A DNA stretch of 52,117 nt from Rubrobacter indicoceani (GCF_003568865.1 NZ_CP031117.1:1-52117); one strand, 5' to 3'; positions 7,984-17,231 are shown, counted from the first letter of the stretch. The notes: generated by a model from the letters alone, not told the origin. A program made the numbers and translations.

Positions 7984-8921
7984 ACTTCTTCTCCGAGCAT
8001 CTGATCTGGCTGGTCCTTATCCTGGTCGTTCTCTACGGGCTTACCGTTCCCGGGTTTGCGTCGAGCACGAACATCCTCAACGTTATCTGGGCTTCGGCTC
8101 CGCTCGGGCTTACCGCGCTCGGGCTGTTCTTCGTGCTTCTCGCCGGTCAGCTCGACCTCTCGCTCGAATCCACCTACGGTTTCGCCCCGGCGATAGCCGT
8201 GCTCTTCATGACGCAGTGGCTGCCCGGCCTGGTGCCGCCCGTCGTCGGGGTCGTGCTGACGGTCCTTGTAGGCGCCGGGGTGGGGCTTTTGATCGGCTCA
8301 CTCTCGGTTCTCGCGCGGGTAAACGCCTTCCTTATAACGCTTGCGATGCTGCTGCTCTTGCGGGGGGTTCTTATCGCGCTTATTCCAGAGGGGATCTACT
8401 ACCTCCCCGAGGGCTATACGTTCCTCGGCAGCGCGCGTCTTGGCGAGGTCCCCATCGCTATCTTTGTTCTGGCGGCGGCTTATCTTCTGGCCTACGCCGT
8501 GATGCGTTTCCACAGCTTCGGCAAGGCGCTTCAGGCGGTCGGGAGCAACGAGCGGGCCGCGCAGATCTCGGGTACGAGCATACAGCGGACGCTTATGATC
8601 GCCTTTATGGTAGCCGGTACCTGCGCCGCGGTCGGCGGTCTTCTGGAGGTCGGCCGGACTCAGTCTGTCTCGGCCAATACGGGCGACGGGAGCATCCTTC
8701 TCGTGTTCGCCGCGGTGATCCTCGGGGGCACGAGCATCCGGGGCGGGCACGGTCGCGTGACGGGCGTCGCCGGAGCGGTGCTCGTGCTCGCGGTTATCGA
8801 GAACATGCTCAACCTCTCGGGTATAGACCCCTCGATCCGGCAGATAGTCTACGGTGGCATCCTTCTGACCGGTATCTATATCGCGAGCCTGCAGGACAGG
8901 GTCAGGGCGCGGGCATCGTGA
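7836..8921 (+). CDS. Sugar/polyol ABC transporter permease (RbsC-like)
   Basis: A 361-residue integral membrane permease of the RbsC/XylH class, with about 8-10 hydrophobic segments beginning near residue 55. The family EAA-like region and the GGTSIRGGHGRVTG loop are present near the C-terminus. The first in-frame ATG is 7836, inside the ATPase gene. No ATG, GTG or TTG occurs in this frame between there and the first membrane span, so the 148-base overlap appears real unless there is a sequencing error. The roughly 50-residue polar N-terminal tail is longer than in typical RbsC. A GTGGAG precedes the ATG closely. The stop overlaps the next GTG (GTGA). Confidence 0.9.
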   Translation: MRPDTGDKPRTAGENAVEKRGDVHSAGGVPPAAGSGGESFGGKLRRFGVNFFSEHLIWLVLILVVLYGLTVPGFASSTNILNVIWASAPLGLTALGLFFVLLAGQLDLSLESTYGFAPAIAVLFMTQWLPGLVPPVVGVVLTVLVGAGVGLLIGSLSVLARVNAFLITLAMLLLLRGVLIALIPEGIYYLPEGYTFLGSARLGEVPIAIFVLAAAYLLAYAVMRFHSFGKALQAVGSNERAAQISGTSIQRTLMIAFMVAGTCAAVGGLLEVGRTQSVSANTGDGSILLVFAAVILGGTSIRGGHGRVTGVAGAVLVLAVIENMLNLSGIDPSIRQIVYGGILLTGIYIASLQDRVRARAS

Positions 8922-10618
8922 GCGCAAAGCACAACGGGCGGGCGCGGGCGAGGGACATACCGTTCGACCTGATCGTCATAGGGGCCGGGATCAACGGGGC
9001 GGGTATCGCCCGCGACGCCGCCGCCCGCGGCCTGCGGGTCGCTCTGGTCGAGAAGGAGGACATAGCGAGCGGTACGTCGAGCTGGTCCGGGCGTCTGATA
9101 CACGGCGGGCTTCGCTACCTGGAGCAGGGCGACGTGCGCCTCGTTCGGGAGTCGCTGCGCGAGCGCGAGCTTCTTTTCCGGCTTGCGCCGCATCTGGTCA
9201 AGCCCGTGCCGCTGATGATGCCCTTCTACTCAAAAAACAAGCGACCACCGTGGATGATCCGGGCGGGCATGATCGCCTACGACATCCTTTCTTTCGACAA
9301 GACCCCGCCGCGCCACCGGGTGCTCTCCCGGGATGAGACGATCCGCCGCTTTCCGGGCATGTCCCCGGAGGGGCTGGACGGTTCGGCGATCTTCTACGAC
9401 GGTCAGGTTGTGTGGTCCGAGCGGCTGTGCGTCGAGACGGTCCTCGCCGCCCACGCCGACGGCGCGGCCGTCTTTACCTACTCGCGGGTCGAGGAGCTGA
9501 TCCACGAGTCCGGTCGGGCGAAGGGCGTGCGCTACACCGACGCGCTGACGGGCGAACGCCACGAGCTGCGCGGCGAGGTCGTGGTAAACGTCGCCGGGCC
9601 CTGGGTTGATGCGGTTCTGGCCGGAACGGGACGCCCGGCCAGGCAGTTGATCGGTGGCACGAAGGGCAGCCACCTTGTAGTTGACCGCTTCCCCGGCGCG
9701 CCGACGGACGTCGTCTACTACGAATCCCAGAGGGACGGTCGGCTCGTCCTGGTCATACCGTGGGGCCGCTACAACCTTATCGGGACCACGGACATCCGGT
9801 TCGACGGCGAGCCCGACGAGGCCCGGGCCGAAAAGGAGGAGATGGACTACCTGCTCTCCGAGGTGAACCGCCTTATCCCCGAGGCCGGCCTCACCCCGGA
9901 CGACGTTCTCTTCACCTACAGCGGCGTGCGACCCCTGCCGTACGCCCCGGACAAATTCGAGGGGAGCGTGCCGAGAAGCCACGTGATCATAGACCACGCC
10001 CCGGACGTGCGGAACCTTCTCTCCATCGTCGGGGGCAAGCTCACTACCTACCGGAGCCTCGCCGAGGAGACGGTGGACAAGGTGTTCCGCCTCCTCGGAC
10101 GAAAACCCGTCCGGTCCGCTACCCGCAACCTTCCGCTGCCCGGTGCCCGGGTCGCCGACCTGGACCGGCTTCGCGCCGAGCTTGTCGAGACCGACGGGAT
10201 GTCCGGGGCGACGGTCGAGAGGCTTGTAGAAGTCTACGGCTCCCGGGCGATAGAGGTGTGGGAGATCGGAGACAGAGCCCCCGAGCTTCTGGAGCCTTTC
10301 GACCAGGCAACGGGCGCGATAGGGGCCGAGCTCGTCCTTGCGTTCCGCGACGAGTTCGCCCGGACGCTCACCGACGCGCTGGTGCGCCGAACGATGGTCG
10401 GGATGAGCGCGGGAAACGGTCTGGAGTCGGTGGAGCGGGCGGCGGAGATACTGGCAGGATACTTCGGCTGGAGCGACGACCGGGTCAGAGGCGAGGTAGC
10501 CGGATACCGGAAGTACATCCGGCGCTTCGAGGTCGTCGGTCGGGAACCTGAGAGGAGAGCGAGCCGGGCCGGAGAATCGCCCGGCCTGAAGGTCAACGAG
10601 GAGGGACTTGAGCCATGA
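8918..10618 (+). CDS. FAD-dependent polyol-phosphate dehydrogenase, GlpD family (copy 2)
   Basis: A 566-residue flavoprotein of the glycerol-3-phosphate dehydrogenase family. Members oxidise glycerol-3-phosphate, erythritol-phosphate (EryB) and related polyol phosphates to the ketose phosphate and pass electrons to the quinone pool. The N-terminal dinucleotide fold is IVIGAGINGAG, followed by GTSSWSGRLIHGGLRYLE, the family signature. VRPLPYAPD and IVGGKLTTYR are also conserved, and a GlpD C-terminal helical domain follows. GTG 8918 overlaps the permease stop, so the long upstream ORF extension is rejected. It is coupled to the GlpK-like kinase by a 4-base overlap, so the pair probably converts an imported polyol to a ketose phosphate. 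Whether the substrate is glycerol-3-phosphate or a longer polyol phosphate is open. Confidence 0.9.
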   Translation: MSAKHNGRARARDIPFDLIVIGAGINGAGIARDAAARGLRVALVEKEDIASGTSSWSGRLIHGGLRYLEQGDVRLVRESLRERELLFRLAPHLVKPVPLMMPFYSKNKRPPWMIRAGMIAYDILSFDKTPPRHRVLSRDETIRRFPGMSPEGLDGSAIFYDGQVVWSERLCVETVLAAHADGAAVFTYSRVEELIHESGRAKGVRYTDALTGERHELRGEVVVNVAGPWVDAVLAGTGRPARQLIGGTKGSHLVVDRFPGAPTDVVYYESQRDGRLVLVIPWGRYNLIGTTDIRFDGEPDEARAEKEEMDYLLSEVNRLIPEAGLTPDDVLFTYSGVRPLPYAPDKFEGSVPRSHVIIDHAPDVRNLLSIVGGKLTTYRSLAEETVDKVFRLLGRKPVRSATRNLPLPGARVADLDRLRAELVETDGMSGATVERLVEVYGSRAIEVWEIGDRAPELLEPFDQATGAIGAELVLAFRDEFARTLTDALVRRTMVGMSAGNGLESVERAAEILAGYFGWSDDRVRGEVAGYRKYIRRFEVVGREPERRASRAGESPGLKVNEEGLEP

Positions 10619-12126
10619 GCGCGAACTACATAATGGCGCTCGATGAAGGATCTTCGAGCGCCAGGACCCTGATAATAGACCCCGACGGGGAGGTCGTGGG
10701 GCAGGCCAGACAGGACCTCGAATACCTTTTCCCCCGCCCCGGCTGGGTTGAGCTGGACCCGGTAAAGCTCTTCGAGACGCAGGCGGCGACGATGCGGCGG
10801 GCGATCGCGGATGCCGGATGCTCGGTCCGGGACATAGCCTGCGCTGGCATCACCACACACCGCGAGACGGCGATGATCTGGGACAGAAAGACCGGGGAGC
10901 CGGTCCACAACGCCGTGATGTGGATGTCGAAGCAGACCGACGGGATCATCGGGCGCTGGTCGGAGGAGGGGCTCGACGGGGAGATAAGACGGCGGACCGG
11001 CCTTATAAACGACTCGTATTTCTCGGCCGGAAAGCTTGCGTGGCTTTTGGAGAACGTGGAGGGCTGTCGGGAGCGAGCCGAGCGCGGGGAGCTCGCCGCC
11101 GGGACGGTTGATACGTGGCTGCTCTGGAACCTCACCGGGGGACGGGCGCACACGACGGATCACAGCGAAGCGTCCCGAACGATGGTCTTCAACATCGAAG
11201 ACCTCGGCTGGGACGAGCAGCTCCTCTCGGCGTTCGGGATACCGCTGGAGCTTATGCCGGAGGCCGTGCCCTCCGACTCGCACTTCGGAGAGGTGTCGCC
11301 GGAGATCCTCGGGGCGGAGGTGCCGATAACGGCGGTTCTGGCCGACCAGCAGGCCGGGCTTTTCGGACAGGCCTGCTTTAGAGAGGGTATGGCGAAGAAC
11401 ACGTTCGGGACGGCGGGCGTTCTTACCGTGAACTCCGGGGCCGAGCCGCTCTACGTGGACGGGATGACGACGAGCGTCGCCTGGACCGCCGGAACTACAA
11501 GCTACGAGCTTGAAGGGGTTGTTTTTCACTCCGGGCAGACGATCCAGTACCTGAGGGACCGCCTGCACATGATAGCGGAGGCCTCCGACACCGAAGGTAT
11601 AGCCCGGGAGCTGCCCGATACCGGCGGCGTCTACTTCGTGCCGGCCTTTCAGGGGCTGTGCGCCCCGCACTGGGATCGTGAGGCAAAGGCCGCCATCGTC
11701 GGCATCACGCTCGAGACCGAGACCAGGCATATAGTGCGGGCCGGTCTGGAATCCATCGCCTATCAGACAAAGGACAACATAGAGGCCCTGATCTCGGGCG
11801 GCGGGGACATCCCGTCTTTGAGGGTGGACGGCGGGGCGGTCCGCAACGACGAGCTCTGCCAGTTTCAGGCCGACATCCTGGGCGTACCCGTGGAGCGCCC
11901 GCACGGCCTGGAGAGAACCGGCCTCGGCGTCGCTTATCTGGCGGGTATCGCGCCGGGCCTTTGGAGGGACAAGGAGGACATAGCCAAGAGCTGGACCCCG
12001 GAACGCATCTTTGAACCCCGGATGTCGGAGGACCGGAGGGAGACGCTCTACCGGGGCTGGCAGACGGCTGTTCAGGCGGCCTGTCTGCCGCCGGTGGGGA
12101 ACACCCGCAAGGTCGGCACGAACTGA
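10615..12126 (+). CDS. FGGY-family kinase, glycerol-kinase-like
   Basis: A 503-residue kinase that is GlpK-like along its whole length: ALDEGSSSARTLI at the N-terminus, PRPGWVELDP, ITTHRETAMIWD with the Arg-Glu pair that holds glycerol in GlpK, YFSAGKLAWLL, the catalytic Asp in LADQQAGLFGQ, and LRVDGGAVRNDELCQFQADILG. The pocket is not fully GlpK-like. The E. coli GTGCFMLMN segment, whose Phe contacts glycerol, reads GTAGVLTVN here, and WQCRRT reads WMSKQT. A different or longer polyol is therefore plausible. It overlaps the GlpD-like gene by 4 bases (ATGA) and is followed 46 bp later by an aldolase. Confidence 0.9.
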   Translation: MSANYIMALDEGSSSARTLIIDPDGEVVGQARQDLEYLFPRPGWVELDPVKLFETQAATMRRAIADAGCSVRDIACAGITTHRETAMIWDRKTGEPVHNAVMWMSKQTDGIIGRWSEEGLDGEIRRRTGLINDSYFSAGKLAWLLENVEGCRERAERGELAAGTVDTWLLWNLTGGRAHTTDHSEASRTMVFNIEDLGWDEQLLSAFGIPLELMPEAVPSDSHFGEVSPEILGAEVPITAVLADQQAGLFGQACFREGMAKNTFGTAGVLTVNSGAEPLYVDGMTTSVAWTAGTTSYELEGVVFHSGQTIQYLRDRLHMIAEASDTEGIARELPDTGGVYFVPAFQGLCAPHWDREAKAAIVGITLETETRHIVRAGLESIAYQTKDNIEALISGGGDIPSLRVDGGAVRNDELCQFQADILGVPVERPHGLERTGLGVAYLAGIAPGLWRDKEDIAKSWTPERIFEPRMSEDRRETLYRGWQTAVQAACLPPVGNTRKVGTN

Positions 12127-12172
12127 CGTCTCGGGCTCGGAAACTTATCTGTCAAGGGACAAAGGAGCAAGG

Positions 12173-13018
12173 TTGAGAGAGAAAGTGGACGCCCGAAAAC
12201 TCGTATACGACGCCAGGGCGGGCGGGTATGCAGTCGGGGCGATAAACCATCACAACGACGAGACGGCTCAGGCTATACTTCTCGGCGCAAAGGACGCGGG
12301 CGCACCGGTCTTTATGCAGATAGGCCGCGCCATCATCCCGCATCTGGGGATCCGAAAAGCCTACGAGATGATCCGCCGGAGCGAGGAGGAGACGGGGGCG
12401 ACCTGCGTTATACACCTCGACCACGGAAGCTACGATGAGGTCGTCGAGGCCCTGAAGCTGGGCGTTGACTCCATCATGTACGACGGGGCGCACCTTCCGT
12501 TTGAGGAGAACATCGCGACGACCCGCAAGGTTGTGGAGGCTGCTCATTTTCTCGGCGTTCCGGTAGAGGCGGAGCTCGGGAAGATCCCGGAGGTCAGGGA
12601 CCTCGAAAGCGTTGAGTGGGAAGATTATTACACCGATACGGACGAGGCAGCCCGTTTCGTGGAGGAGACCGGTATAGACTACCTCGCCATCTCGGTCGGT
12701 ATCTTTCACGGCATCTCGTCCACCACGGAGCCGAAGCTCGACATGGAGCGCATAGAGGCTCTTGTGGAGAAGACCGGGGTTCCGCTGGTCCTGCACGGCG
12801 TCTCCGGTCTGCCGGACGAGATGGTCCGGGGCGCGGTCTCAAGGGGCGTTGCGAAGCTGAACATAGACACGGAGTTGCGGCTCAAGTTCCGCGAGGGTAT
12901 CGAGGCCGTGTGGAGCGAGGGGGACCGACACCTGGAGGCGGCCCTGTCGGAAGGGCGCAGCAGGATGCGCGCGGAGGTCTCCCGCAAGCTCAGGCTCTTC
13001 GGGGGCTTCGGGGGGTGA
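12173..13018 (+). CDS. Class II (zinc) ketose-phosphate aldolase, KbaY/GatY/FbaA family
   Basis: A 281-residue metal aldolase expected to split a ketose (bis)phosphate into dihydroxyacetone phosphate and an aldehyde. Visible residues are His81-Leu-Asp83-His84 (catalytic Asp and zinc His), Glu134 in VEAELG, the zinc histidines His179 (GIFHG) and His208 (VLHG), and the phosphate loop SGLPDE with LNIDTEL. The length matches the tagatose-bisphosphate aldolases. TTG 12173 with AAAGGAG 5 nt upstream is preferred; GTG 12185 is too far from the ribosome site. As the last gene after kinase and dehydrogenase, it would complete a polyol to ketose-phosphate to DHAP route. Confidence 0.88.
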   Translation: MREKVDARKLVYDARAGGYAVGAINHHNDETAQAILLGAKDAGAPVFMQIGRAIIPHLGIRKAYEMIRRSEEETGATCVIHLDHGSYDEVVEALKLGVDSIMYDGAHLPFEENIATTRKVVEAAHFLGVPVEAELGKIPEVRDLESVEWEDYYTDTDEAARFVEETGIDYLAISVGIFHGISSTTEPKLDMERIEALVEKTGVPLVLHGVSGLPDEMVRGAVSRGVAKLNIDTELRLKFREGIEAVWSEGDRHLEAALSEGRSRMRAEVSRKLRLFGGFGG

Positions 13019-13084
13019 TCCCCGGATCGGTCTCGAACAGGAACAGGGAGCCTCCGGTCGAGCGGGTGGTGGAGAAAAATAACC

Positions 13085-13660
13085 CGGGTTGACCTTCTTG
13101 GCCAACGAGCACAGTACACCAGACATGCCCGCAGCGTTCTGGCGTACCACCGAATCGGTAAGGAGCCAGTTGAACTTCAGGCGCTTCTCGTGGTCTTCCG
13201 GGTCGAGACCCCGGACCATGGCACCGCCACCGAGAAGGAGCCACTTGGAGAAGCCGTTGTAGGACTCGGCCTTGCTAGTGCCCCTCGTTGTCTGGCGGTG
13301 GAGCTTCAAAAACCGCGAAGAAGCTGAACAGGAACTCGGTGCGCACCGTATGCCCGATCTTCTAGAACGTTCGGTGGAGGCGGTTCTTCCTCGAGTAGTT
13401 GCTGCGCTTGCACAGCAGCGTGGAGGGAAGTATCTTGCCGATGTGGATCGAGGCGCCCACCCCTATGACATTACGCCAAGGGATCTCTATCAGCCCCCAG
13501 TCGATGCCTCGTCGTCGAACTGGTGTCTATCTCTGCTCGTAGGATGCGTCCTCACCCGGACGGAACAGGGTGAGCGGATTTCAGTTTCTGATGCGGGGCA
13601 TTAGCTCGGTACCCAGAGCGTAGAAGAGCCTGAAGACCGACCGGGACGCTCCGGGCGGAG
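13085..13660 (-). pseudogene. Decayed Tn3-family transposase (C-terminal third)
   Basis: The minus strand encodes recognisable pieces of the Tn3-family DDE transposase C-terminus. The first frame gives LFYALGTELMPRIRN, then FRPGEDASYE, then IDWGLIE, then LPSTLL and NYSRKNRL, interrupted by four in-frame stops. A frameshift near 13310 moves to TSKAESYNGFSKWLLLGG, which holds the catalytic Glu, and continues to about LAKKVNPGYFS. No N-terminal part, resolvase or terminal inverted repeat is visible. The remnant lies exactly between the end of the polyol operon and the molybdo-hydroxylase operon, so it probably marks an old insertion or rearrangement. The remaining bases from 13661 to 13857 hold nothing I recognise. 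Confidence 0.85.
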
Positions 13661-13857
13661 AGCTGCAGGTTCTCATCGTCGCGCGTCGCTTCTCTCGCAA
13701 AGTCCAGTTCACGCAAGGTCGGCGTGTACAGTCCAACAGGTTCTCCGACCGACGGGTGGGGAGCGAAGCATGAGTGGGCGGTTCATTCTAGCGCTACCAT
13801 AAAGCCTCAGGTCTCCGGGGTTTCCCGTGCGTTCCGTGTTCCCTTTTTCCCCATCAC

Positions 13858-14733
13858 TCACGACGAGGGGGCGGAGGCCAGGAGCGCACGCTCGGCATAC
13901 ACAGTGACGAGGTGCTTGCGGTAGGACGCCGAGGCGTGGTGATCGCCCACGAGATCGAGCCCCTCGGCGGCTTGGCCAGCGGCCCGGGATATGGCCTCTG
14001 ATACAAGCAACCCGCCCACGAGGAGATCCTCAGTGGCGGTGGCACGCGTCGCTCTTGAGCAGGCCCCCGTAACGGCGACGCGGCACGATCGGCAGATGCC
14101 TCGCTCGTCGGCCGTAACGACCGCAGCTACACCGACGACGGCGTAGCCGGAGGCCGGGTGGGTGAGCTTCTCGTAGCGCATGCCGACCCAACCTCCGGGG
14201 GGGGCCTCGGGGACCGCAACCTCTATGCTGGTCAGGATCTCCTCCGGTTTCAGGGCCGTCTCCATCAAGCCCAGGAAGAAGCCCCGGGCCGGAATGGAGC
14301 GGGCGCCGTTCGGCCCAACAGCGTGCAGGGTGGCGTCCAGCGCCAGCACCACCGCCGGCCAGTCGGCGGCGGACTCCGCGTCCGCGAGCGAGCCTCCGAA
14401 GGTGCCGCGGTTGCGCACCAGCGGGTCGGCCACGACCCCGGCCGTCTGCGGCAGGATGTGAACAGCGCCCAAAAGGTCCGTCGCCGCTTCCAGTTCCGCA
14501 TGCGTGGTCGTCGCCCCGATGACCACGCAGCCGTTCTCCCGGCGGATGCCGCGCAACTCGGGGATGCGGCCCACGTCCATAAGCACTCGAGGCTCTTCCA
14601 GGCGGCGTTTCATCCTCGGGATCAGGCCGTGCCCACCGGCCAGCACCTTCGCTCGGCCACCGTGCTCTTGCAGCAGACCTACAGCCTCCTCGATGCTCGT
14701 GGGCGCCAGGTACTCGAACTCCTTCGGGATCAT
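13858..14733 (-). CDS. Molybdo-hydroxylase FAD-binding (medium) subunit, CoxM/xanthine dehydrogenase family
   Basis: A 291-residue FAD subunit of a three-subunit molybdenum hydroxylase. It carries electrons from the iron-sulfur clusters to an acceptor. The FAD-binding segments are LAGGHGLIPRMKRRL (about 32-46) and RNRGTFGGSLADAE (about 108-121), followed by the C-terminal CO_deh_flav_C-like domain. The start ATG overlaps the large-subunit stop (ATGA). It is the last gene of a five-gene operon running leftward from the PadR operators. The family is secure; the substrate is unknown. Confidence 0.93.
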   Translation of the reverse strand: MIPKEFEYLAPTSIEEAVGLLQEHGGRAKVLAGGHGLIPRMKRRLEEPRVLMDVGRIPELRGIRRENGCVVIGATTTHAELEAATDLLGAVHILPQTAGVVADPLVRNRGTFGGSLADAESAADWPAVVLALDATLHAVGPNGARSIPARGFFLGLMETALKPEEILTSIEVAVPEAPPGGWVGMRYEKLTHPASGYAVVGVAAVVTADERGICRSCRVAVTGACSRATRATATEDLLVGGLLVSEAISRAAGQAAEGLDLVGDHHASASYRKHLVTVYAERALLASAPSS

Positions 14734-17231
14734 GCGCCGCCTCCGTTCTTCGGTGCTTCTTCCCTTCGCGCATCCTTAATAGCCCGCCAGACCTTCTCGG
14801 GCGTAACCGGCATGTCGAGGTGGGTTACGCCGAAAGGCGAGAGTGCGTCCACCACGGCGTTCACCACCGCAGGCGGCGCCGCGATCGTGCCGGCCTCGCC
14901 GATGCCCTTGACGCCGAGCGGGTTGACCGGAGACGGTGTGACGGTGTGGGCGGTCTCGAAGCGGGGCAGGTGCCCGGCGCGGGGCATGGCGTAGTTCCAG
15001 AACGAGTCGGTCACGGGTCTCCCCGCCTCGTCGTACTCGGCACCTTCGAGAAGGGCCTGACCTATGCCCTGCGCTATGCCGCCGTGGACCTGCCCCCGGG
15101 CCAGGAGCGGGTTGATGACGGGGCCGCAGTCGTCCACAGCGACGAACCTCTCGAAGGAGATCCCGCCCGTCCCCGCGTCCACCTCGACGACCGCGACGTA
15201 GGTGCCGAAGGGGAAGGTCATGCCCCTCGGCTGGTAGAAGGTCTTCTCGTCGAGCCCGGGTTCGAGGCCGGACGGATAATCGGAAACAAAGTGTGCCAGA
15301 CGCGCGACCTCCGCCCAGCTTACGGCGCCGCCAGAGGTCTCAGCCCTCGGCAGGTCCAGCCCGCTCACGGCCCGAACGGCCGTCCCGACGATCGTTCGTC
15401 GGGTCTTCAGAGCCGTTCGGGCTGCCTTACCCAGAGCACCGGATGCGTCGCCCATGCGGAACTCGCCTTCGTCGTAGACGACATCGGCCTTGCGCGCGTT
15501 CAGGGCGTGAGCCGCGATGCGACGCGCCTTCGCGACGATCTTGTCGCAGCATATCTTGATGGCTACCCCGCCGACGGGCATTGAGCGGGAGTTGAAGGTG
15601 CCGTTGCCGAACTGCACCCGGGCGGTGTCCCCCTCGACCACCTCGACGTCCTCCATAGATAGACCGAGGGCGTCCGCCGCGATCTGTGCGTAGCTCGTGG
15701 CGTGCCCCTGGCCGTGATCCGCGGACCCCGTGTAGATCGTAACCGCGCCGGTCGGATGTACGACGACGCGCGCGTACTCCCACCCGCCGTACTCGAAGCC
15801 GGCCATGTTGAGGACCCAGCCCGGCCCGATACCGGTGAACTCGGTGTAACTCGCGATGCCGATGCCGAGGTAGCGGCCCTCTTGTCTGAGTTCCTGCTGC
15901 CGCTGGCGCAGGTCCGCGTAGCCGACCATCTCAAGGGCCTTCTCGAGGTTGGGTCCGTAGTCGCCTGAGTCGTAGGCAAAGGCGCTGTTGGGTGCCTTGT
16001 AAGGGAAAGCGTCCTTCGGGATAAAGTTCTTGCGACGCACCTCGGCGGGGTCCATGACTAACTTTCGGGCCACCAGGTCCACCGCGCGTTCGATCAGGTA
16101 GGTCGCCTCGGGCCGCCCGGCGCCCCGGTAGGTGTCCACCCGCGGGGTGTTGGTGAGCACGCCGTAAACCTTCACGTCGATGTTGGAGATCCTGTAGGTG
16201 CCGCTGACCATCATCGCGAAGTTGACGCTCGGCACCCCCGGTCCCATCCCCGAGAGGTACGCGCCGAGGTTGGCGTAGACCGTCGCCTTGACGCCCGTGA
16301 TGGTCCCGTCCCTGTTGGCTGCTACCTCGACGTTCTGGACGTGGTCGCGCCCGTGGTTGGTTGCAAGAAAACTCTCCGAGCGCGACTCGGTCCACTTGAC
16401 GGGCCTCTCCAGCTCACGCGCCAGGAACGCGCACAGAACCTCCTCCGGGTAGAGGTGCAGCTTGGAGCCGAAGCCGCCGCCTACGTCCGGGGCTACGACG
16501 CGGAGCCTGTGCTCCGGGAAGCGCAGGATCCCGGCGGTCAGGCGCTTGATGTTGTGCGGCCCCTGCGTCGAGGTATGGACGGTGAGATGCTCGGTGCCGG
16601 GGTCGTATTCCGCCAGCACCGTCCGCGTCTCCAGCGCGTTCGGCACCACCCGCTGGTTGACGAGCCTCTGACGGACGAGCACGTCGGCCTTCTTTGCTGC
16701 CCTTTTGTAGTTGCCGCCCCGGGCCGGAAAGACGAAGGCCACATTGCCCGGGACGTTCTTGTGCAGTTCTGAGGCGCCGGGCTTCGCCGCCTCCTCGGCA
16801 CCCAGCACCGCAGGGAGCGGCTCGTACCCGACCTGGATAAGGTCGAGTGCGTCGCGCGCTGCGTAGCGGTTCTCAGCGACCACGACCGCCACACCGTCGC
16901 CGACGAACCGTACCGTCTCGTAAGCGAGCGCAGGGTGCTCCGGCACGCTCATGCCGGGCAGCAGCCAGCTTGGGGGAAGCGGAGCAACGCGGTCCTTCAG
17001 GTCGGCGCCGGTAAAGACGGCGACCACCCCCGGCATCTTCCGCGCCGCTTCGGCTTCGACGCTCCCGATGCGCGCGTGGGCGTGCGGCGAGCGCAAAACG
17101 GCGGCGTGAAGCGTACCGGCCGGGGAGAGGTCGTCGGTGAACCGGCCCCGCCCGGTGAGATGCCTCAGATCCTCGCGCCGCTTGACCTCCTGCCCGAAAT
17201 AGCGTCCGGTTCCGCCGTGTGTCTGCGTCAT
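14730..17231 (-). CDS. Molybdo-hydroxylase large (Mo-cofactor) subunit, CoxL form II/xanthine dehydrogenase family
   Basis: An 833-residue catalytic subunit that binds molybdopterin cofactor and hydroxylates a carbon, often in an N-heterocycle or aldehyde, with oxygen from water. The order is an aldehyde-oxidase a/b hammerhead domain (about 20-130), then molybdopterin-binding domains with DVGGGFGSK and HGQGHATSY. The active-site loop near residue 368 reads TYRGAGR. True CO dehydrogenase has AYxCSFR there, so the copper-binding Cys is absent and CO oxidation is unlikely. GVKGIGEAG near 775 supplies the catalytic Glu. The start at MTQTHGG has GGAGG 7 nt upstream and overlaps the small-subunit stop. 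A longer upstream ORF is rejected. Confidence 0.93.
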   Translation of the reverse strand: MTQTHGGTGRYFGQEVKRREDLRHLTGRGRFTDDLSPAGTLHAAVLRSPHAHARIGSVEAEAARKMPGVVAVFTGADLKDRVAPLPPSWLLPGMSVPEHPALAYETVRFVGDGVAVVVAENRYAARDALDLIQVGYEPLPAVLGAEEAAKPGASELHKNVPGNVAFVFPARGGNYKRAAKKADVLVRQRLVNQRVVPNALETRTVLAEYDPGTEHLTVHTSTQGPHNIKRLTAGILRFPEHRLRVVAPDVGGGFGSKLHLYPEEVLCAFLARELERPVKWTESRSESFLATNHGRDHVQNVEVAANRDGTITGVKATVYANLGAYLSGMGPGVPSVNFAMMVSGTYRISNIDVKVYGVLTNTPRVDTYRGAGRPEATYLIERAVDLVARKLVMDPAEVRRKNFIPKDAFPYKAPNSAFAYDSGDYGPNLEKALEMVGYADLRQRQQELRQEGRYLGIGIASYTEFTGIGPGWVLNMAGFEYGGWEYARVVVHPTGAVTIYTGSADHGQGHATSYAQIAADALGLSMEDVEVVEGDTARVQFGNGTFNSRSMPVGGVAIKICCDKIVAKARRIAAHALNARKADVVYDEGEFRMGDASGALGKAARTALKTRRTIVGTAVRAVSGLDLPRAETSGGAVSWAEVARLAHFVSDYPSGLEPGLDEKTFYQPRGMTFPFGTYVAVVEVDAGTGGISFERFVAVDDCGPVINPLLARGQVHGGIAQGIGQALLEGAEYDEAGRPVTDSFWNYAMPRAGHLPRFETAHTVTPSPVNPLGVKGIGEAGTIAAPPAVVNAVVDALSPFGVTHLDMPVTPEKVWRAIKDARREEAPKNGGGA

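Noticed and set aside
8216-8917. N-terminal extension of the GlpD-like gene to an 800-residue protein
   Set aside because: The extension is antiphase to the permease gene. The family N-terminus and a GTGA overlap place the start at 8918.
13019-13857. Active insertion sequence or complete Tn3 transposon
   Set aside because: Only the broken C-terminus of the transposase is present, with no terminal repeats or resolvase seen.
14730-17231. Aerobic carbon-monoxide dehydrogenase
   Set aside because: The active-site loop lacks the copper-binding cysteine of form I CoxL, so the specific function is not supported.
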